This document shows, piece after piece, positions 10,201-19,097 of a stretch of DNA of 64,000 nt. This stretch comes from Zoogloea sp021286885 (GTDB lineage: Bacteria; Pseudomonadota; Gammaproteobacteria; Burkholderiales; Rhodocyclaceae). The notes below the pieces were generated by a model. That model did not search any database. It worked only from the letters and a program-made list of their open reading frames with translations, and was not told the origin of the DNA. The position numbers were made by a program, and so were the translations under genes. Position 1 is the first letter of the stretch. Every line of letters begins with the position of its first letter. The stretch lies in NCBI RefSeq assembly GCF_041915215.1, contig NZ_JAYSBV010000001.1; one strand, written 5' to 3'.

Positions 10201-11229
10201 GGGGATCTCGAGGTTGGACACCGAGAAGCCCACCAGGCCAGCCTTGGGGCGGGAACCCCGGCCCGTGGCGCCTTCGTCGCGGATCTCGCCGCCGGAGCCG
10301 GTGGAGGCGCCCGGAAAGGGAGAAATGGCGGTCGGGTGGTTGTGGGTTTCGACCTTGGCGAGGATGTGGGTCAGCTCGTCGTGGAAGCGCCACACGCCAT
10401 CGGCGTCCGGGTAGAAACGGGGCACCACCGCGCCTTCGATCACCGAGGCGTTGTCGGAGTAGGCGACCACGGTGCCTTCCGGGTGGGCCTTGTGGGTTTC
10501 GCGGATCATGCCGAACAGGGTTTTCTCTTCGGGACGGCCGTCGATCACCCAGTTGGCGTTGAAGATCTTGTGGCGGCAGTGTTCGGAGTTGGCCTGGGCG
10601 AACATCATCAGCTCCACGTCGGTGGGGTTGCGCCCCATCCGGGTGAAGTTGTCGACCAGATAATCGATTTCGTCTTCAGACAGGGCCAGGCCCAGCGCGG
10701 TGTTGGCGATCACCAGGGCGTCGCGGCCCGCACCCACCACATCCACGGTGGTGAGGGGCTGGGGGCTGAAGTGCTTGAACAGGCCTTCGGCCTCGGCGGG
10801 GGTGGCGAGCACCGCTTCGATCATGCGGTCGTGAATCAGGGGCAGCACCTGATCCAGCTCGGCGCCGGTCATGACGGCCTTCAGATCAAAGGAGAACGCG
10901 GTGCCGCGCTCAATCCGGACGATCTGGGCAAAGCCGCACTGGCGGGCGATGTCGGTGGCCTTGGAAGACCAGGGCGAGATGGTGCCCAGGCGCGGGGTGA
11001 CCATCAGCATGCTGCCGGCGGGTGCGTCGCCCTGGGGATGGGCGTCGAGCAGATCCACCAGACGGGCGAGTTCATCGGCGGCGAGCGGGGCGCTCACCTC
11101 CACGAAGTACCAGTGCTCGGCAGCCAGGCCCTTGAGGCGAGGCAGGGCCGATTTGACCGATTCGGTCAGACGGGCAAGGCGGGAAGTGGAGAGGGCGGGC
11201 GCACCGCGCAGCTTGAGAATTTCGGACAT
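7297..11229 (-). CDS. purL: Phosphoribosylformylglycinamidine synthase
   Basis: This 1310-residue protein is the large single-chain FGAM synthase of Proteobacteria. It makes formylglycinamidine ribonucleotide from FGAR, glutamine and ATP in de novo purine synthesis in the cytoplasm. It has the N-terminal PurS-like region, two tandem AIRS-type halves (HNHPTAISPFPGASTGSGGE, DVGAGGLSNAFPELA) and a C-terminal glutaminase domain. The nucleophile Cys is near residue 1155 (GVCNGCQMMSNL) and the catalytic His/Glu are in MMPHPERT. Length agrees with the E. coli enzyme. It appears to be a single-gene transcript with a strong terminator. A 1422-codon open frame on the opposite strand is a shadow of its codon bias. 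Confidence 0.97.
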   Translation of the reverse strand: MSEILKLRGAPALSTSRLARLTESVKSALPRLKGLAAEHWYFVEVSAPLAADELARLVDLLDAHPQGDAPAGSMLMVTPRLGTISPWSSKATDIARQCGFAQIVRIERGTAFSFDLKAVMTGAELDQVLPLIHDRMIEAVLATPAEAEGLFKHFSPQPLTTVDVVGAGRDALVIANTALGLALSEDEIDYLVDNFTRMGRNPTDVELMMFAQANSEHCRHKIFNANWVIDGRPEEKTLFGMIRETHKAHPEGTVVAYSDNASVIEGAVVPRFYPDADGVWRFHDELTHILAKVETHNHPTAISPFPGASTGSGGEIRDEGATGRGSRPKAGLVGFSVSNLEIPGFVQPWETPYGKPERIASPLDIMIEGPLGGAAFNNEFGRPNLTGYFRTFQQSVQDEVRGYHKPIMIAGGLGTIQAEQSFKIQFGPGTLLIQLGGPGMLIGLGGGAASSMATGTNTADLDFASVQRGNPEIQRRCQEVIDACWQLGAANPILSIHDVGAGGLSNAFPELADSASLGARFELREVHIEEPGMSPREIWSNESQERYVLAIAPESLETFKAFCERERCPFAVVGTASADGHLVVSDRHFDNKPVDMEMQVLLGKPPKMTRNVSSRQVFVPPFDVTDLDLDDACRRVLRMPAVASKNFLITIGDRSVGGMTARDQMVGPWQIPVADVAVTTMSFHGYQGEAFAMGERTPVATLDAPASGRMAIGESITNIAAADIRSLGDVKLSANWMAAAGHRGEDVKLFKTVEAVSQFCQSAGISIPVGKDSLSMRTAWNDAGEDKQVVSPLSLIVTAFAPVEDVRRTLTPQLQFPEGVETELLLVDLGNNQNRLGGSVLAQAYNSVAEHAPDVDPAQLKTFFELIQQWRKDDLILAYHDRADGGLFATLTEMAFASKCGISVMLDTVAYDQFMNDVDGLDKRPDSLKGRFNDMLFKALFAEELGAVVQIRRQDRSRLTEALRAAGLSYHFVGEPNDRDELRFWRNAKLVFSAPRAELLQVWSETSYQIARLRDDADCAREEFEALADTTNPGLSVALSFDAAEDIAAPFIATGARPRVAILREQGVNSQAEMAAAFARAGFEPVDVHMSDLQSGRIVLEGFKGLAACGGFSYGDVLGAGQGWAKSILFNADLRSQFADFFQRTDTFALGVCNGCQMMSNLAEIIPGAEAWPRFQRNRSEQFEARFVMVEVQESPSILFAGMAGSKMPIVVSHGEGRAVFANPADQSAAAVALRYVDNHGAVASSYPFNPNGSPEGITGLTTADGRFTIMMPHPERTARSVQMSWYPSNILGEDSPWLRMFRNARKWVG

Positions 11230-11559
11230 GGCAAGGATGGGCGCGAGGTTAAAACCGGAAAAACCGGGATCGGCAAAACCGGGGTTGGCTTGTGGCCAAA
11301 CTCGACGAACGCTAAAAAAGACCGGAAATTATACCCGAGCCGCCGGGTCGGGCGCAGTCCGTTTCGCGCACGTTTGCAACAGGGTTCGTTTGGCTCGGGG
11401 GCAGCGTGCCGTTCATCGCCCCTTGAAGCCGCTCCATCCCCTCGCTGCTGTGCAAGATTGACGCAAGGGCACAGGGGTGTGCACCATTACACACTTTAAC
11501 GCGGGCAGCATGGCTGCAAACCCCCGCTTACCAGACACTCGAACTAGAGGACGCGCACC
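11230..11559. other. Intergenic region upstream of purL and the GGDEF gene
   Basis: These 330 bases separate the divergent starts of purL and the GGDEF gene. No protein-like frame, RNA gene or strong repeat is visible. It presumably holds both promoters, but no convincing -35/-10 pair could be assigned by eye. Confidence 0.4.
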
Positions 11560-12999
11560 TTGGCCGTACATCGGGAATCCGCCCTGAGTCCACGTCTGTT
11601 CTGGCTCACCGCCACCTTGCTGGCCAGCCTGGAGCTGGCTTTCATGAATCTGGCTTACCAGGCCCAGACCAGCCAGCTCGCCCTGGGCGACCAGCGTTGC
11701 GTGACCCAGCAACTGCAGATGATGGGCTGGCAGCTGGAGCAAAGCCCGCCCCAGGCCGATATTCCGGAAGGCATGCGCCAGCTGGCATGGATCACCCAGT
11801 CCTTGAAAGCGCTGGAAGGGGGCGGCACCGTCGAATCCCTGGATCACAGCATTCTGCGCCTGCACGCCCTGGACTCCCAGAGCACCCAGGACGAGCTGAA
11901 CCACGCCATTCCCCACTGGGAAAGCTATCGCCACCTGATGTCCCTGGGCGGCAGTCCCGCCCCCGCCGAACCCGAGCTGAAGGCCATGAACACCATTCTT
12001 GGGCGCATGGACAAGCAGCTCGCGCAAGAGCAGGAAGAAGCGGGCAAGACCATGCTCAAGCACATCGCCAGCGCCCTGGGGGTGGGCTTTATCGGGTTTG
12101 CCGGCATGGGCGCCCTGCTGCTGCGCCAGAATCAGCGTAGCCACCGTTCGCGCCAGATGCTGCGCTCGGTGATCAACCAGATCGGCGCCGGGGTGTGCAT
12201 TCTGGGGCGCACCGGACGGATCGTGGATGCCAACCGGGCGGCCTGTCAGATGCTCGACCGCCCGCGCCGGGAGCTGCGCGGGAAAAAACTCGACAATTTC
12301 CTGCAAGAAGACGAAGGCGTCTGGATGGGGCAACGCCCGGACGGGGAGTTCCTGGCGGTCGAGCGCATTCCGGGGATCATCAACAGCGAGAAAGGGCCGC
12401 TCCACATCGTCACCCTGCTGGATGTGACCGCCCGCCACCTGACCGCCGAGGGGCTGCAGCACCTGGCCCACCACGACGCCCTCACCGGCCTGCCCAACCG
12501 GGGCTATCTGGAAGCCCACTTCCCCAAGATGCTGCGCAAGTGCCTGCACGACAACCAGACCCTGGGCGTGGCGGTGATCGACCTGGATGGCTTCAAGCCG
12601 GTCAATGACCGCTACGGCCACGCGGTGGGCGATGCGCTGCTGGTGCAGGTGGCCCAGCGCCTGGGCACCGCCCTGCGCCTGAGCGACGTGATCGTACGCA
12701 CCGGGGGCGACGAGTTTGTGGGGATCTTCCCCGATGTGGGCAGCCAGGACAGCCTCAGCTTCCTGGGCGAACGCCTGCTCGGGGTATTCAACCGCCCCTT
12801 CCAGGTCATGGGGCATACCCTGCAATTGGGCTGTAGCGTGGGCTTGTCAATGGCACCGGGGGACGGGGCCACCCCCGAAAGCCTGATTCACACGGCCGAT
12901 CAGGCCATGTATCGGGTCAAGCAGGCCCGCAAGAGCCAAGCCCAGCTCCATGCCATTCCGGGGGGACGCCCCTGGGATGGGGAAAGCCTCACCGGCTAA
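11560..12999 (+). CDS. Membrane-bound GGDEF protein with PAS domain (probable diguanylate cyclase)
   Basis: The 479-residue protein has a membrane helix at about residues 12-30, a periplasmic sensing region, and a second helix near 170-185 (IASALGVGFIGFAGMGALLL). A PAS-like domain follows (INQIGAGVCILGRTGRIVDAN), then a GGDEF domain opened by DALTGLPNR with an intact TGGDEFVG signature near residue 382. It should make cyclic di-GMP from two GTP at the inner membrane. No in-frame ATG fits the N-terminus; TTG at 11560 is chosen, with AGAGG upstream. The ligand is unknown. It lies just before, but is not clearly part of, the envelope-glycan operon. Confidence 0.87.
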   Translation: MAVHRESALSPRLFWLTATLLASLELAFMNLAYQAQTSQLALGDQRCVTQQLQMMGWQLEQSPPQADIPEGMRQLAWITQSLKALEGGGTVESLDHSILRLHALDSQSTQDELNHAIPHWESYRHLMSLGGSPAPAEPELKAMNTILGRMDKQLAQEQEEAGKTMLKHIASALGVGFIGFAGMGALLLRQNQRSHRSRQMLRSVINQIGAGVCILGRTGRIVDANRAACQMLDRPRRELRGKKLDNFLQEDEGVWMGQRPDGEFLAVERIPGIINSEKGPLHIVTLLDVTARHLTAEGLQHLAHHDALTGLPNRGYLEAHFPKMLRKCLHDNQTLGVAVIDLDGFKPVNDRYGHAVGDALLVQVAQRLGTALRLSDVIVRTGGDEFVGIFPDVGSQDSLSFLGERLLGVFNRPFQVMGHTLQLGCSVGLSMAPGDGATPESLIHTADQAMYRVKQARKSQAQLHAIPGGRPWDGESLTG

Positions 13000-13062
13000 G
13001 CCTGCACGCATCCGGGGGCAGCTTTCAAGGCGCAAAGCCCCCGCCAGGTGGGTGGGATCAGG

Positions 13063-13068
13063 TAAAAT
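13063..13068 (+). promoter_or_regulatory. Possible -10 element for the envelope-glycan operon
   Basis: TAAAAT lies about 10 bases before the TTG start of the PAP2 gene. A transcript from here would have almost no leader. No good -35 hexamer is present at the expected distance. Confidence 0.3.
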
Positions 13069-13077
13069 TGCCGCCTT

Positions 13078-13908
13078 TTGTCTGATTTGCCCCCCGTGCA
13101 CGCCCCTTATCCGCCCTCTTCCACCGCTACAGACTTTCCGCCCCTGCCCCCGGGCTGGCGGTTCGGCCCTGCGCTGGTGCTGGGCATTGCAGCCCTGGCG
13201 GTGCATCTTGCCGGGATCAACCAGACCCTGTTCAGCACCCTTAACACGGCCTGTGCAGCCCTCGCGCCTGCCAGCGTCTGGGCGGCCCTGACCCTCTGCG
13301 CCTCAGGCTTGGGGGCTCTGGCCTTCCTGGCGCCCACCCTTAAAACCCGCCCCCGCTGGCTCAGTGCCGGCCTGCTGATGAGCCTGCCGCTTTGGGGCGC
13401 CATCGAAATCGCCAAGGCCGCCTTCGACACCCTGCGCCCTGCCGGGGTGCTGCCCCTGGATTCCTTCCATCAAGTCGGCGTCAAGCTCTATCTGCACGCC
13501 TTTCCCTCGGGTCATAGCTGCACGGCCTTCCTGGTGGCGGCCTTGCTGGTGCTGGGCTGGCCCACGCCGGCCAAACGCCTGCAAGTGGCCCTGATCGCCC
13601 TGCCCTGGGCCGGGCTGGTGGCCCTGTCGCGCATTGCGGTGGGGGCCCACTGGCCGGTGGATGTGCTGGGCGGCGCGGCCCTGGGCTGGCTGGCCGGGGG
13701 CTTGGGGCTGGACATCACCGCCCGCTGGCGTTTCTGGGAAGCACAAGGCCGGCGCCCCATCGCGGCCCTGGTGATGGGCGCCAGCCTGGCGCTGCTGTTC
13801 ATCGACCTGGGCTACCCGGAGGCCCGCCTGTTCCAGATCGCGCTGGCCTCCTGGGGCATCGGCGGGGCCGCCTCGGCCCTGGGGCAAGACCTGCGTAAAA
13901 CGCGATGA
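13078..13908 (+). CDS. PAP2-family membrane phosphatase
   Basis: This 276-residue integral membrane protein has about six hydrophobic helices and the PAP2 motifs: a KAAFDTLRP segment (phosphatase motif 1-like), PSGHSCTAF (motif 2) and SRIAVGAHWPVDVLGG (motif 3, with the catalytic His). Such enzymes hydrolyse lipid phosphates, for example undecaprenyl diphosphate or phosphatidylglycerol phosphate. Its place at the head of a glycosyltransferase operon suggests recycling of a polyprenyl carrier or removal of a lipid A phosphate. The start is uncertain: TTG at 13078 has no good ribosome site and a GTG at 13096 is possible. The stop overlaps the next start (ATGA). Confidence 0.85.
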   Translation: MSDLPPVHAPYPPSSTATDFPPLPPGWRFGPALVLGIAALAVHLAGINQTLFSTLNTACAALAPASVWAALTLCASGLGALAFLAPTLKTRPRWLSAGLLMSLPLWGAIEIAKAAFDTLRPAGVLPLDSFHQVGVKLYLHAFPSGHSCTAFLVAALLVLGWPTPAKRLQVALIALPWAGLVALSRIAVGAHWPVDVLGGAALGWLAGGLGLDITARWRFWEAQGRRPIAALVMGASLALLFIDLGYPEARLFQIALASWGIGGAASALGQDLRKTR

Positions 13909-14858
13909 ATCTCAAACGACTGCTCGCCATTGGCGCATCCCTCGGGCTCCTGGCCTGGCTGTTCTCCGATAACCGTTGGCAGGGCCTGGGGGCCGTGCTG
14001 GCCCGCCTGGACGCCCTCACCCTGGGCCTGTGCGTGGCCGGTTTTGCGCTCTCCTATTCGCTGCGTGCGCTGCGGGTGTGGGACGAGTTCCGCGCCCTGG
14101 GGGGTGGCTTTGGCGCCTGCCTGCGCATCGTGCTGATCCACAGCGCGATGATCAACGTGCTGCCCTTCCGGGGTGGCGAGGCGGTGTTCCCGGTGCTGCT
14201 GCGCCAGGTTTTTGGGGTGAGCCTGCCCCGGGCCCTGGCCACCCTGTTCTGGTTCCGGCTGCAGGATGCCTTCGTGGTGATGGCCCTGGGTGCCCTGGTG
14301 TGGCCCGGCCTGCCCTTGCCCCTGCGGGTGGCCGCTGTCGCTGGGGTGCTGGGGCTGGCCTGGTGGCTGCCCCGCTGGGCCCGGGCGCCCCATGCCTGGA
14401 ACGAACAAACGGGCTGGACCCGCAAGCTCGCCAAGCTGCGCGATGCCTTTGCCGAAAGTACCCGCCACGCCCGCTACGGCTGGCTGTGGACCTGGGCCAA
14501 CTGGTCGGTGAAGCTGGCCGCCCAGGCCACCCTGCTCGCGGCCCTGCTGCCCGATGCCCTCAATGTGGGCGCAGCGGGCGCCCTGGGGGCCGAACTCGCC
14601 GCCATCCTGCCCGTGCAGGGGGTGGCCGGCTTTGGCACCTATGAAGCGGGTGCCGCCGCCGCCCTGCTGCCCCACGGCCATGCCTTGCCGGCGGGCCTGC
14701 AAGTGGCCCTGGCCCTGCACCTGTTTGTGATTGCCTGCTCGGTGAGCGCGGGCGCGGTGGCCTGGCTGTTTCCCGGCCCCCGTGTGGGCGCGGCCCACAA
14801 CGCCGCCCCTGCCGCCCCCGATTCCGCCCCCGTCGCCAAAGACGCGGCGCAACCCTGA
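13905..14858 (+). CDS. LPG-synthase-type (UPF0104) integral membrane protein
   Basis: The 317-residue polytopic protein has about eight membrane segments and resembles the lysylphosphatidylglycerol synthase transmembrane family (MINVLPFRGGEAVFPVLLRQ, ILPVQGVAGFGTYEAGAAA). Stand-alone members often sit beside polyprenyl-phosphate glycosyltransferases and are suspected of lipid or glycan translocation. It overlaps the PAP2 gene by four bases and precedes the GT2 gene by 14, so it is part of the same operon. The C-terminal tail is Ala/Pro-rich and likely disordered. The flippase role is inference. Confidence 0.8.
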   Translation: MNLKRLLAIGASLGLLAWLFSDNRWQGLGAVLARLDALTLGLCVAGFALSYSLRALRVWDEFRALGGGFGACLRIVLIHSAMINVLPFRGGEAVFPVLLRQVFGVSLPRALATLFWFRLQDAFVVMALGALVWPGLPLPLRVAAVAGVLGLAWWLPRWARAPHAWNEQTGWTRKLAKLRDAFAESTRHARYGWLWTWANWSVKLAAQATLLAALLPDALNVGAAGALGAELAAILPVQGVAGFGTYEAGAAAALLPHGHALPAGLQVALALHLFVIACSVSAGAVAWLFPGPRVGAAHNAAPAAPDSAPVAKDAAQP

Positions 14859-14872
14859 TTGATACTTCAAGA

Positions 14873-15925
14873 ATGACCATGACCGCATCTCCGCTCCCGC
14901 CCGCCGTCGCCCAGATCCCCGACGACCTGCCGCCCCATCGCCTATCGGTGGTAGTGCCCCTCTACAACGAGGAAGACAACGTCGCCCCCCTGCTGGAACG
15001 CATTCACCTGGCCCTCACCGGCTACCCCTACCCCTGGGAAGTGGTGATCGTGGATGACGGCAGCGCCGACCGCACCGTCGAAAACCTCGAAAAGGCGGCC
15101 AAGCACTACGGCCCCCATGTGCGCATCGTGGCCCTGATGCGCAACTTCAAGCAGACCGCCGCCATGCAGGCGGGCATCGACGCAGCCCGGGGTGATGTGA
15201 TCGTCACCATGGACGGCGACCTGCAGAACGACCCCGTGGACATCCCGCGCATGGCCGGGCGCCTGCTGCGCGAAGATCTGGATCTGGTGGCCGGCTGGCG
15301 CAAGAACCGCAAGGACGGGATGGTGCTGCGCAAGATCCCATCCAAGATCGCCAACCGGCTGATCGCCAACATCACCGGGGTCAAGCTGCAGGACTACGGC
15401 TGCTCCCTCAAGGCCTTCCGTGCCAGCGCCATCAAAAACGTGCGCCTGTACGGCGAGATGCACCGTTTCATTCCCGCCTGGCTGGCCACCGTGACCACGC
15501 CGCGCAAGATCGCCCAGGAAGAAGTCACCCACCACGCCCGGGTGTTTGGCGAGTCCAAATACGGCATCTCCCGCACCTTCCGGGTGATCCTGGATCTGAT
15601 CTTTGTTTACTTCTTCATGCGCTTCCGTACCCGTCCGGGCCACTTCTTTGGTGGGATCGGGCTGATGCTGGGCGCAGTCGGCATGGCCATTCTGGGCTAT
15701 CTGGGCCTGCTCAAGCTGTTCACCGGCGCCTCCATCGGCACCCGCCCCCTGCTGTTTGGCGGCTTCTTCATGGTGATCGCGGGGGTGCAGATGGTGACTT
15801 CCGGGGTACTGGCCGAGCTGCTGACCCGGGTGTACTACGAGTCCGGGGTAAGCCAGGCCTATGTGGCCCGAGAATCCGCGCCCCTCACCGATGAGCAGGG
15901 CTGGTCCCAGCCCGACCAGGCCTGA
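14873..15925 (+). CDS. Family 2 polyprenyl-phosphate glycosyltransferase (GtrB/ArnC type)
   Basis: The 350-residue protein has an N-terminal GT-A domain: VVVPLYNEEDNV, VVIVDDGSADRT, and the DxD-like MDGDLQNDP. Two C-terminal membrane helices follow (VILDLIFVYFFMRF; an ILGYLGLL-to-FMVIAGVQM pair). This matches DPM1/GtrB/ArnC enzymes, which move a sugar from a nucleotide donor to undecaprenyl phosphate on the cytoplasmic face. It would feed the two GT39 enzymes encoded next, which use such lipid-linked sugars on the periplasmic side. The sugar cannot be read from the sequence. Confidence 0.9.
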   Translation: MTMTASPLPPAVAQIPDDLPPHRLSVVVPLYNEEDNVAPLLERIHLALTGYPYPWEVVIVDDGSADRTVENLEKAAKHYGPHVRIVALMRNFKQTAAMQAGIDAARGDVIVTMDGDLQNDPVDIPRMAGRLLREDLDLVAGWRKNRKDGMVLRKIPSKIANRLIANITGVKLQDYGCSLKAFRASAIKNVRLYGEMHRFIPAWLATVTTPRKIAQEEVTHHARVFGESKYGISRTFRVILDLIFVYFFMRFRTRPGHFFGGIGLMLGAVGMAILGYLGLLKLFTGASIGTRPLLFGGFFMVIAGVQMVTSGVLAELLTRVYYESGVSQAYVARESAPLTDEQGWSQPDQA

Positions 15926-15955
15926 GCCTGGCCCCTGACCCACGCGTAAAATCCG

Positions 15956-17518
15956 ATGAGCCGCTTTGACAACGCCGGCCCCGGCCTGGCGGGCACCCCG
16001 CTGGCCCGCCTGATCCTGGCCCTGCCCCTGATCGCCTTCCTGCTGCGCCTGGGGGGCGCCCCCCTGTTCGACGTGGACGAGGGCGCCTTCTCGGAAGCCA
16101 CCCGGGAAATGTTCCAGCGCAACGACTTTCTGTTCACTTATCTGAACGGAAACCCGCGCTTCGACAAGCCGATTCTGGTGTATTGGTTCCAGGCGGTGGG
16201 CTACCTGATCTTCGGGGCCAGCGAATGGGCCTTCCGGCTGCCCTCGGCCCTGGCGGCCATCACCTGGAGCTACGCCACCTACTTTTTTACCCGCCGCCGC
16301 TTTGGCGAAAACGCCGGCCTGCTGGCCCTGGCCGTGGCGAGCACGGCCCTCGGCCCCTTTGCCATTGGCCGCGCCGCCACTGCCGACGGGCTGCTCAACT
16401 GCATCCTCGCCCTGACCCTGTTTGATCTGTGGCGCTACCTGGAAAGCAGCCGCAAGACACCTCTGCTGCGTGCCTATGTGCTGATGGGCCTGGGCGCCCT
16501 CACCAAGGGCCCGGTGGCCCTGATCGTGCCCGGGGCCGTGACCTGTCTGTATTGCCTAAGCCAGGGCGACGGACGCCGCTGGCTGAAGATGATCGCCAAC
16601 CCGCTGGGCTGGCTGCTGCTGGTGGGCATTGCCGCCCCCTGGTACTGGCACGCCTACCAGACCCACGGGATGGACTTCATCAACGGCTTCATCATGAAGC
16701 ACAACGTCCAGCGCTTCTCCGGCTCCCTGGAAGGCCACGGGGGCAGCGCTTTCTACTACCTGATCGCCGTGCCCCTGCTGCTGCTGCCCTGGAGCGGGCT
16801 GCTGGGGGTGGCCCTGGGCCAACTGCGGGCCGACTGGAAATCGCCCCTCGAACGCTTTCTGTGGATCTGGTTCGGCTTTGTGCTGGTGTTCTTTTCCCTG
16901 TCGGGCACCAAGCTGCCCCACTACGTGCTCTACGGTTGCACGCCCCTGTTTGCCCTGATCGGCCTGCATGCCCACCGGGCGCGCCGGGTGTGGCCCCACT
17001 TTGTGCTGCCCGGGCTGCTGCTGGTGCTGTTTGCCGCGCTGCCCACGATTCTTGATCTGCTCTCCCACAGCAGCCTGGGGGATGCCTTTTACCGGGCCCA
17101 GTTCTCCCGCGCCCTGGAAGTGGGCGATTACACCTACCTCGCCCTCACCGGCGCCACCCTGCTGGGCTGGGTGGTGTATGTCACCCTGAGCAAGGCCGCC
17201 CTGGTTCAGCGCCTGGTCGTCACGGCCAGCACCCTGGTGGTGCTGCTCGCGGGCGTGGTGGTGCCCTTTGCGGGCGAAGTGGCCCAGGGGCCGGTCAAGG
17301 CCGCAGGCCTCAAGGCCGCCGAGATCAAGGATAGCAACGTGATCTTCTGGCGCTTCACCACCGCCCCGAGCTTCAGCGTGTATCGGCAAGACATCACCCT
17401 CAAGGGCGAACCTGCCGGCGGCACGGTGGCCCTGGTGCGCACCGACCGGCTCGACCCCGAAGAAAAGGTCGAGATCCTGTTCAAGCAGGGCGGTGTCGCC
17501 CTGGTGAAATTCAAGTAA
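15956..17518 (+). CDS. ArnT-like GT39/GT83 membrane glycosyltransferase
   Basis: The 520-residue polytopic protein has the N-terminal periplasmic-loop motif DVDEGAFSEATREM and, soon after, NGNPRFDKPILVYW, as in ArnT-type transferases. About eleven hydrophobic segments follow and a small soluble C-terminal domain. These enzymes transfer a sugar from undecaprenyl phosphate to lipid A, glycan or protein in the periplasm. It follows the GT2 gene by 30 bases. TAAAAT at 15947-15952 lies only three bases before its ATG and could be an internal -10 giving a leaderless transcript, which is speculative. Whether the acceptor is lipid A is not established. Confidence 0.87.
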   Translation: MSRFDNAGPGLAGTPLARLILALPLIAFLLRLGGAPLFDVDEGAFSEATREMFQRNDFLFTYLNGNPRFDKPILVYWFQAVGYLIFGASEWAFRLPSALAAITWSYATYFFTRRRFGENAGLLALAVASTALGPFAIGRAATADGLLNCILALTLFDLWRYLESSRKTPLLRAYVLMGLGALTKGPVALIVPGAVTCLYCLSQGDGRRWLKMIANPLGWLLLVGIAAPWYWHAYQTHGMDFINGFIMKHNVQRFSGSLEGHGGSAFYYLIAVPLLLLPWSGLLGVALGQLRADWKSPLERFLWIWFGFVLVFFSLSGTKLPHYVLYGCTPLFALIGLHAHRARRVWPHFVLPGLLLVLFAALPTILDLLSHSSLGDAFYRAQFSRALEVGDYTYLALTGATLLGWVVYVTLSKAALVQRLVVTASTLVVLLAGVVVPFAGEVAQGPVKAAGLKAAEIKDSNVIFWRFTTAPSFSVYRQDITLKGEPAGGTVALVRTDRLDPEEKVEILFKQGGVALVKFK

Positions 17519-17541
17519 GCCACCTGAGCCCCTACCCACCC

Positions 17542-19014
17542 ATGACTCAGCGCCTCCCCCGCTTTCTGCTGCTGGCCGGCATCGCCTTCGCCCTCACCCT
17601 CTACCGGATCTGGGTCATCAACCACCTGGGCATCGACCTGTATGTGGATGAGGCCTATTACTGGGGCTGGTCCCAGGCCCTGGACTGGGGCTACTTCAGC
17701 AAGCCGCCGCTCATCGCCGCCCTGATTGCGGGGAGTACCGCCCTGCTGGGCAAGGGGCTGATCGCGGTCAAGCTGCCGTCCCTGCTGCTCTACCCCTTGA
17801 CCGCCGGGATGCTCTACCTGCTCGGCAAGCGGCTCTACTCCGAAGAAGTGGGTTTCTGGGCCGGGCTGGGCTTTCTGTCCATGCCCCTGGTGTCGGCCCT
17901 GGGGCTGTTCGTCTCCACCGATGCGCCGCTGCTGTTCTTCTGGTCGTGTGCCCTGTGGTTTTTGCTCAAGGGCCTGGACCAAGACCAGCGCGGCAACGGC
18001 TGGGGCGCCTGGCTGGCCCTGGGGGTGGTGCTCGGACTGGGGCTCATGTCCAAATACACCATGGCCGCGTTTCTGCCCTCGGCCCTGCTCCTGCTGCTGA
18101 TCGAAACCCGGCACCGGGTCTGGCTGGGACGCCCCCAGCCCTGGGTGGCGCTGGTGATCGCCGCCGCCATTCTGGCCCCCAATCTGTACTGGAACTGGCA
18201 ACACGACTTCCCCACCTTCCGCCACACCGCCGACATCACCCGTATCGGCCAGGGCGGCGGGCGTGGCTTCCATCCGGGGCAGTTGGGTGAATTCATCGGC
18301 GCCCAATGGGCCTCCATCGGCCCGGTGGCCGGCATTCTGCTGGGCTGGGCGCTGGTGCGCTGGCGTCGTCTGTGGCTGGAGGCGCGCCACCGGCTGCTGC
18401 TGATCTTCACCGTTCCGCTGCTGCTGCTGGTGTCTTTCCAGGCCCTCACCGGGCGAGCCAACGGCAACTGGGCGGCACCCATTTTCGTGGGCGGGATGCT
18501 GCTCATCACCGGCGCCTTCTTCTACGACAAGCGCCGCTGGGTGGTGAGTGCGGTGATGGTGAATCTGCTGATCGCCACCCTCGCCTACCACTGGCCCGAC
18601 GCCGCCCGGCTGAGCGGCGTTGGCCTGAGCGCCAAGACCGACCCCTTCAAGCGTGCCCGGGGCTGGACAAACCTGGCCGATGGCGTCGCCCCCTATCTGG
18701 CCGAGCACCCGGGCAGCATTCTGGTGGCCGAAGACCGGGAGCTGCTCGCCCATCTGATCTACCGCCTGGGCCCGCCCGAATACGCGGCCTGGAACCCGGA
18801 AGGCAATCACCCCATCGACCACTACCAACTCACTACCACCCTCGCCGACAAGCAGGGCCGCCATGTGATCTACGTGGCCCGCCACCCGGACATCAGCGGC
18901 GTGAGCAGCCACTTCACCCGCAGCACCCTGCTGGGCAAGGTGGTCGTGCCGGTGCACAAGGATTTTCAGCGGGAAGTGCAGGTGTATTGGCTGGAAGGCT
19001 TCAAGGGGTATTAA
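17542..19014 (+). CDS. Second GT39 membrane glycosyltransferase
   Basis: The 490-residue protein is a distinct member of the same superfamily. It has DLYVDEAYYWGWSQ followed by DWGYFSKPPLIAAL, an internal GLMSKYTM segment and about ten membrane helices, then a soluble C-terminal region rich in acidic residues. It begins 23 bases after the preceding transferase and ends the operon; a strong hairpin follows. Having two GT39 enzymes behind one GT2 suggests either two acceptors or a second lipid-linked sugar made elsewhere. Confidence 0.87.
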   Translation: MTQRLPRFLLLAGIAFALTLYRIWVINHLGIDLYVDEAYYWGWSQALDWGYFSKPPLIAALIAGSTALLGKGLIAVKLPSLLLYPLTAGMLYLLGKRLYSEEVGFWAGLGFLSMPLVSALGLFVSTDAPLLFFWSCALWFLLKGLDQDQRGNGWGAWLALGVVLGLGLMSKYTMAAFLPSALLLLLIETRHRVWLGRPQPWVALVIAAAILAPNLYWNWQHDFPTFRHTADITRIGQGGGRGFHPGQLGEFIGAQWASIGPVAGILLGWALVRWRRLWLEARHRLLLIFTVPLLLLVSFQALTGRANGNWAAPIFVGGMLLITGAFFYDKRRWVVSAVMVNLLIATLAYHWPDAARLSGVGLSAKTDPFKRARGWTNLADGVAPYLAEHPGSILVAEDRELLAHLIYRLGPPEYAAWNPEGNHPIDHYQLTTTLADKQGRHVIYVARHPDISGVSSHFTRSTLLGKVVVPVHKDFQREVQVYWLEGFKGY

Positions 19015-19097
19015 GGCAGGGTGCCCAGGCGCTGCGCACCCTGCATCAGGTTTTGCAGCGCATCAAAACCCTCAAGTCGGCAGGCTTGCTGACCGTT

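Noticed and set aside
7231..11499. 1422-codon open frame on the plus strand opposite purL
   Set aside because: It mirrors purL codon bias (Gly/His/Val-rich, no domain) and purL is certain on the other strand.
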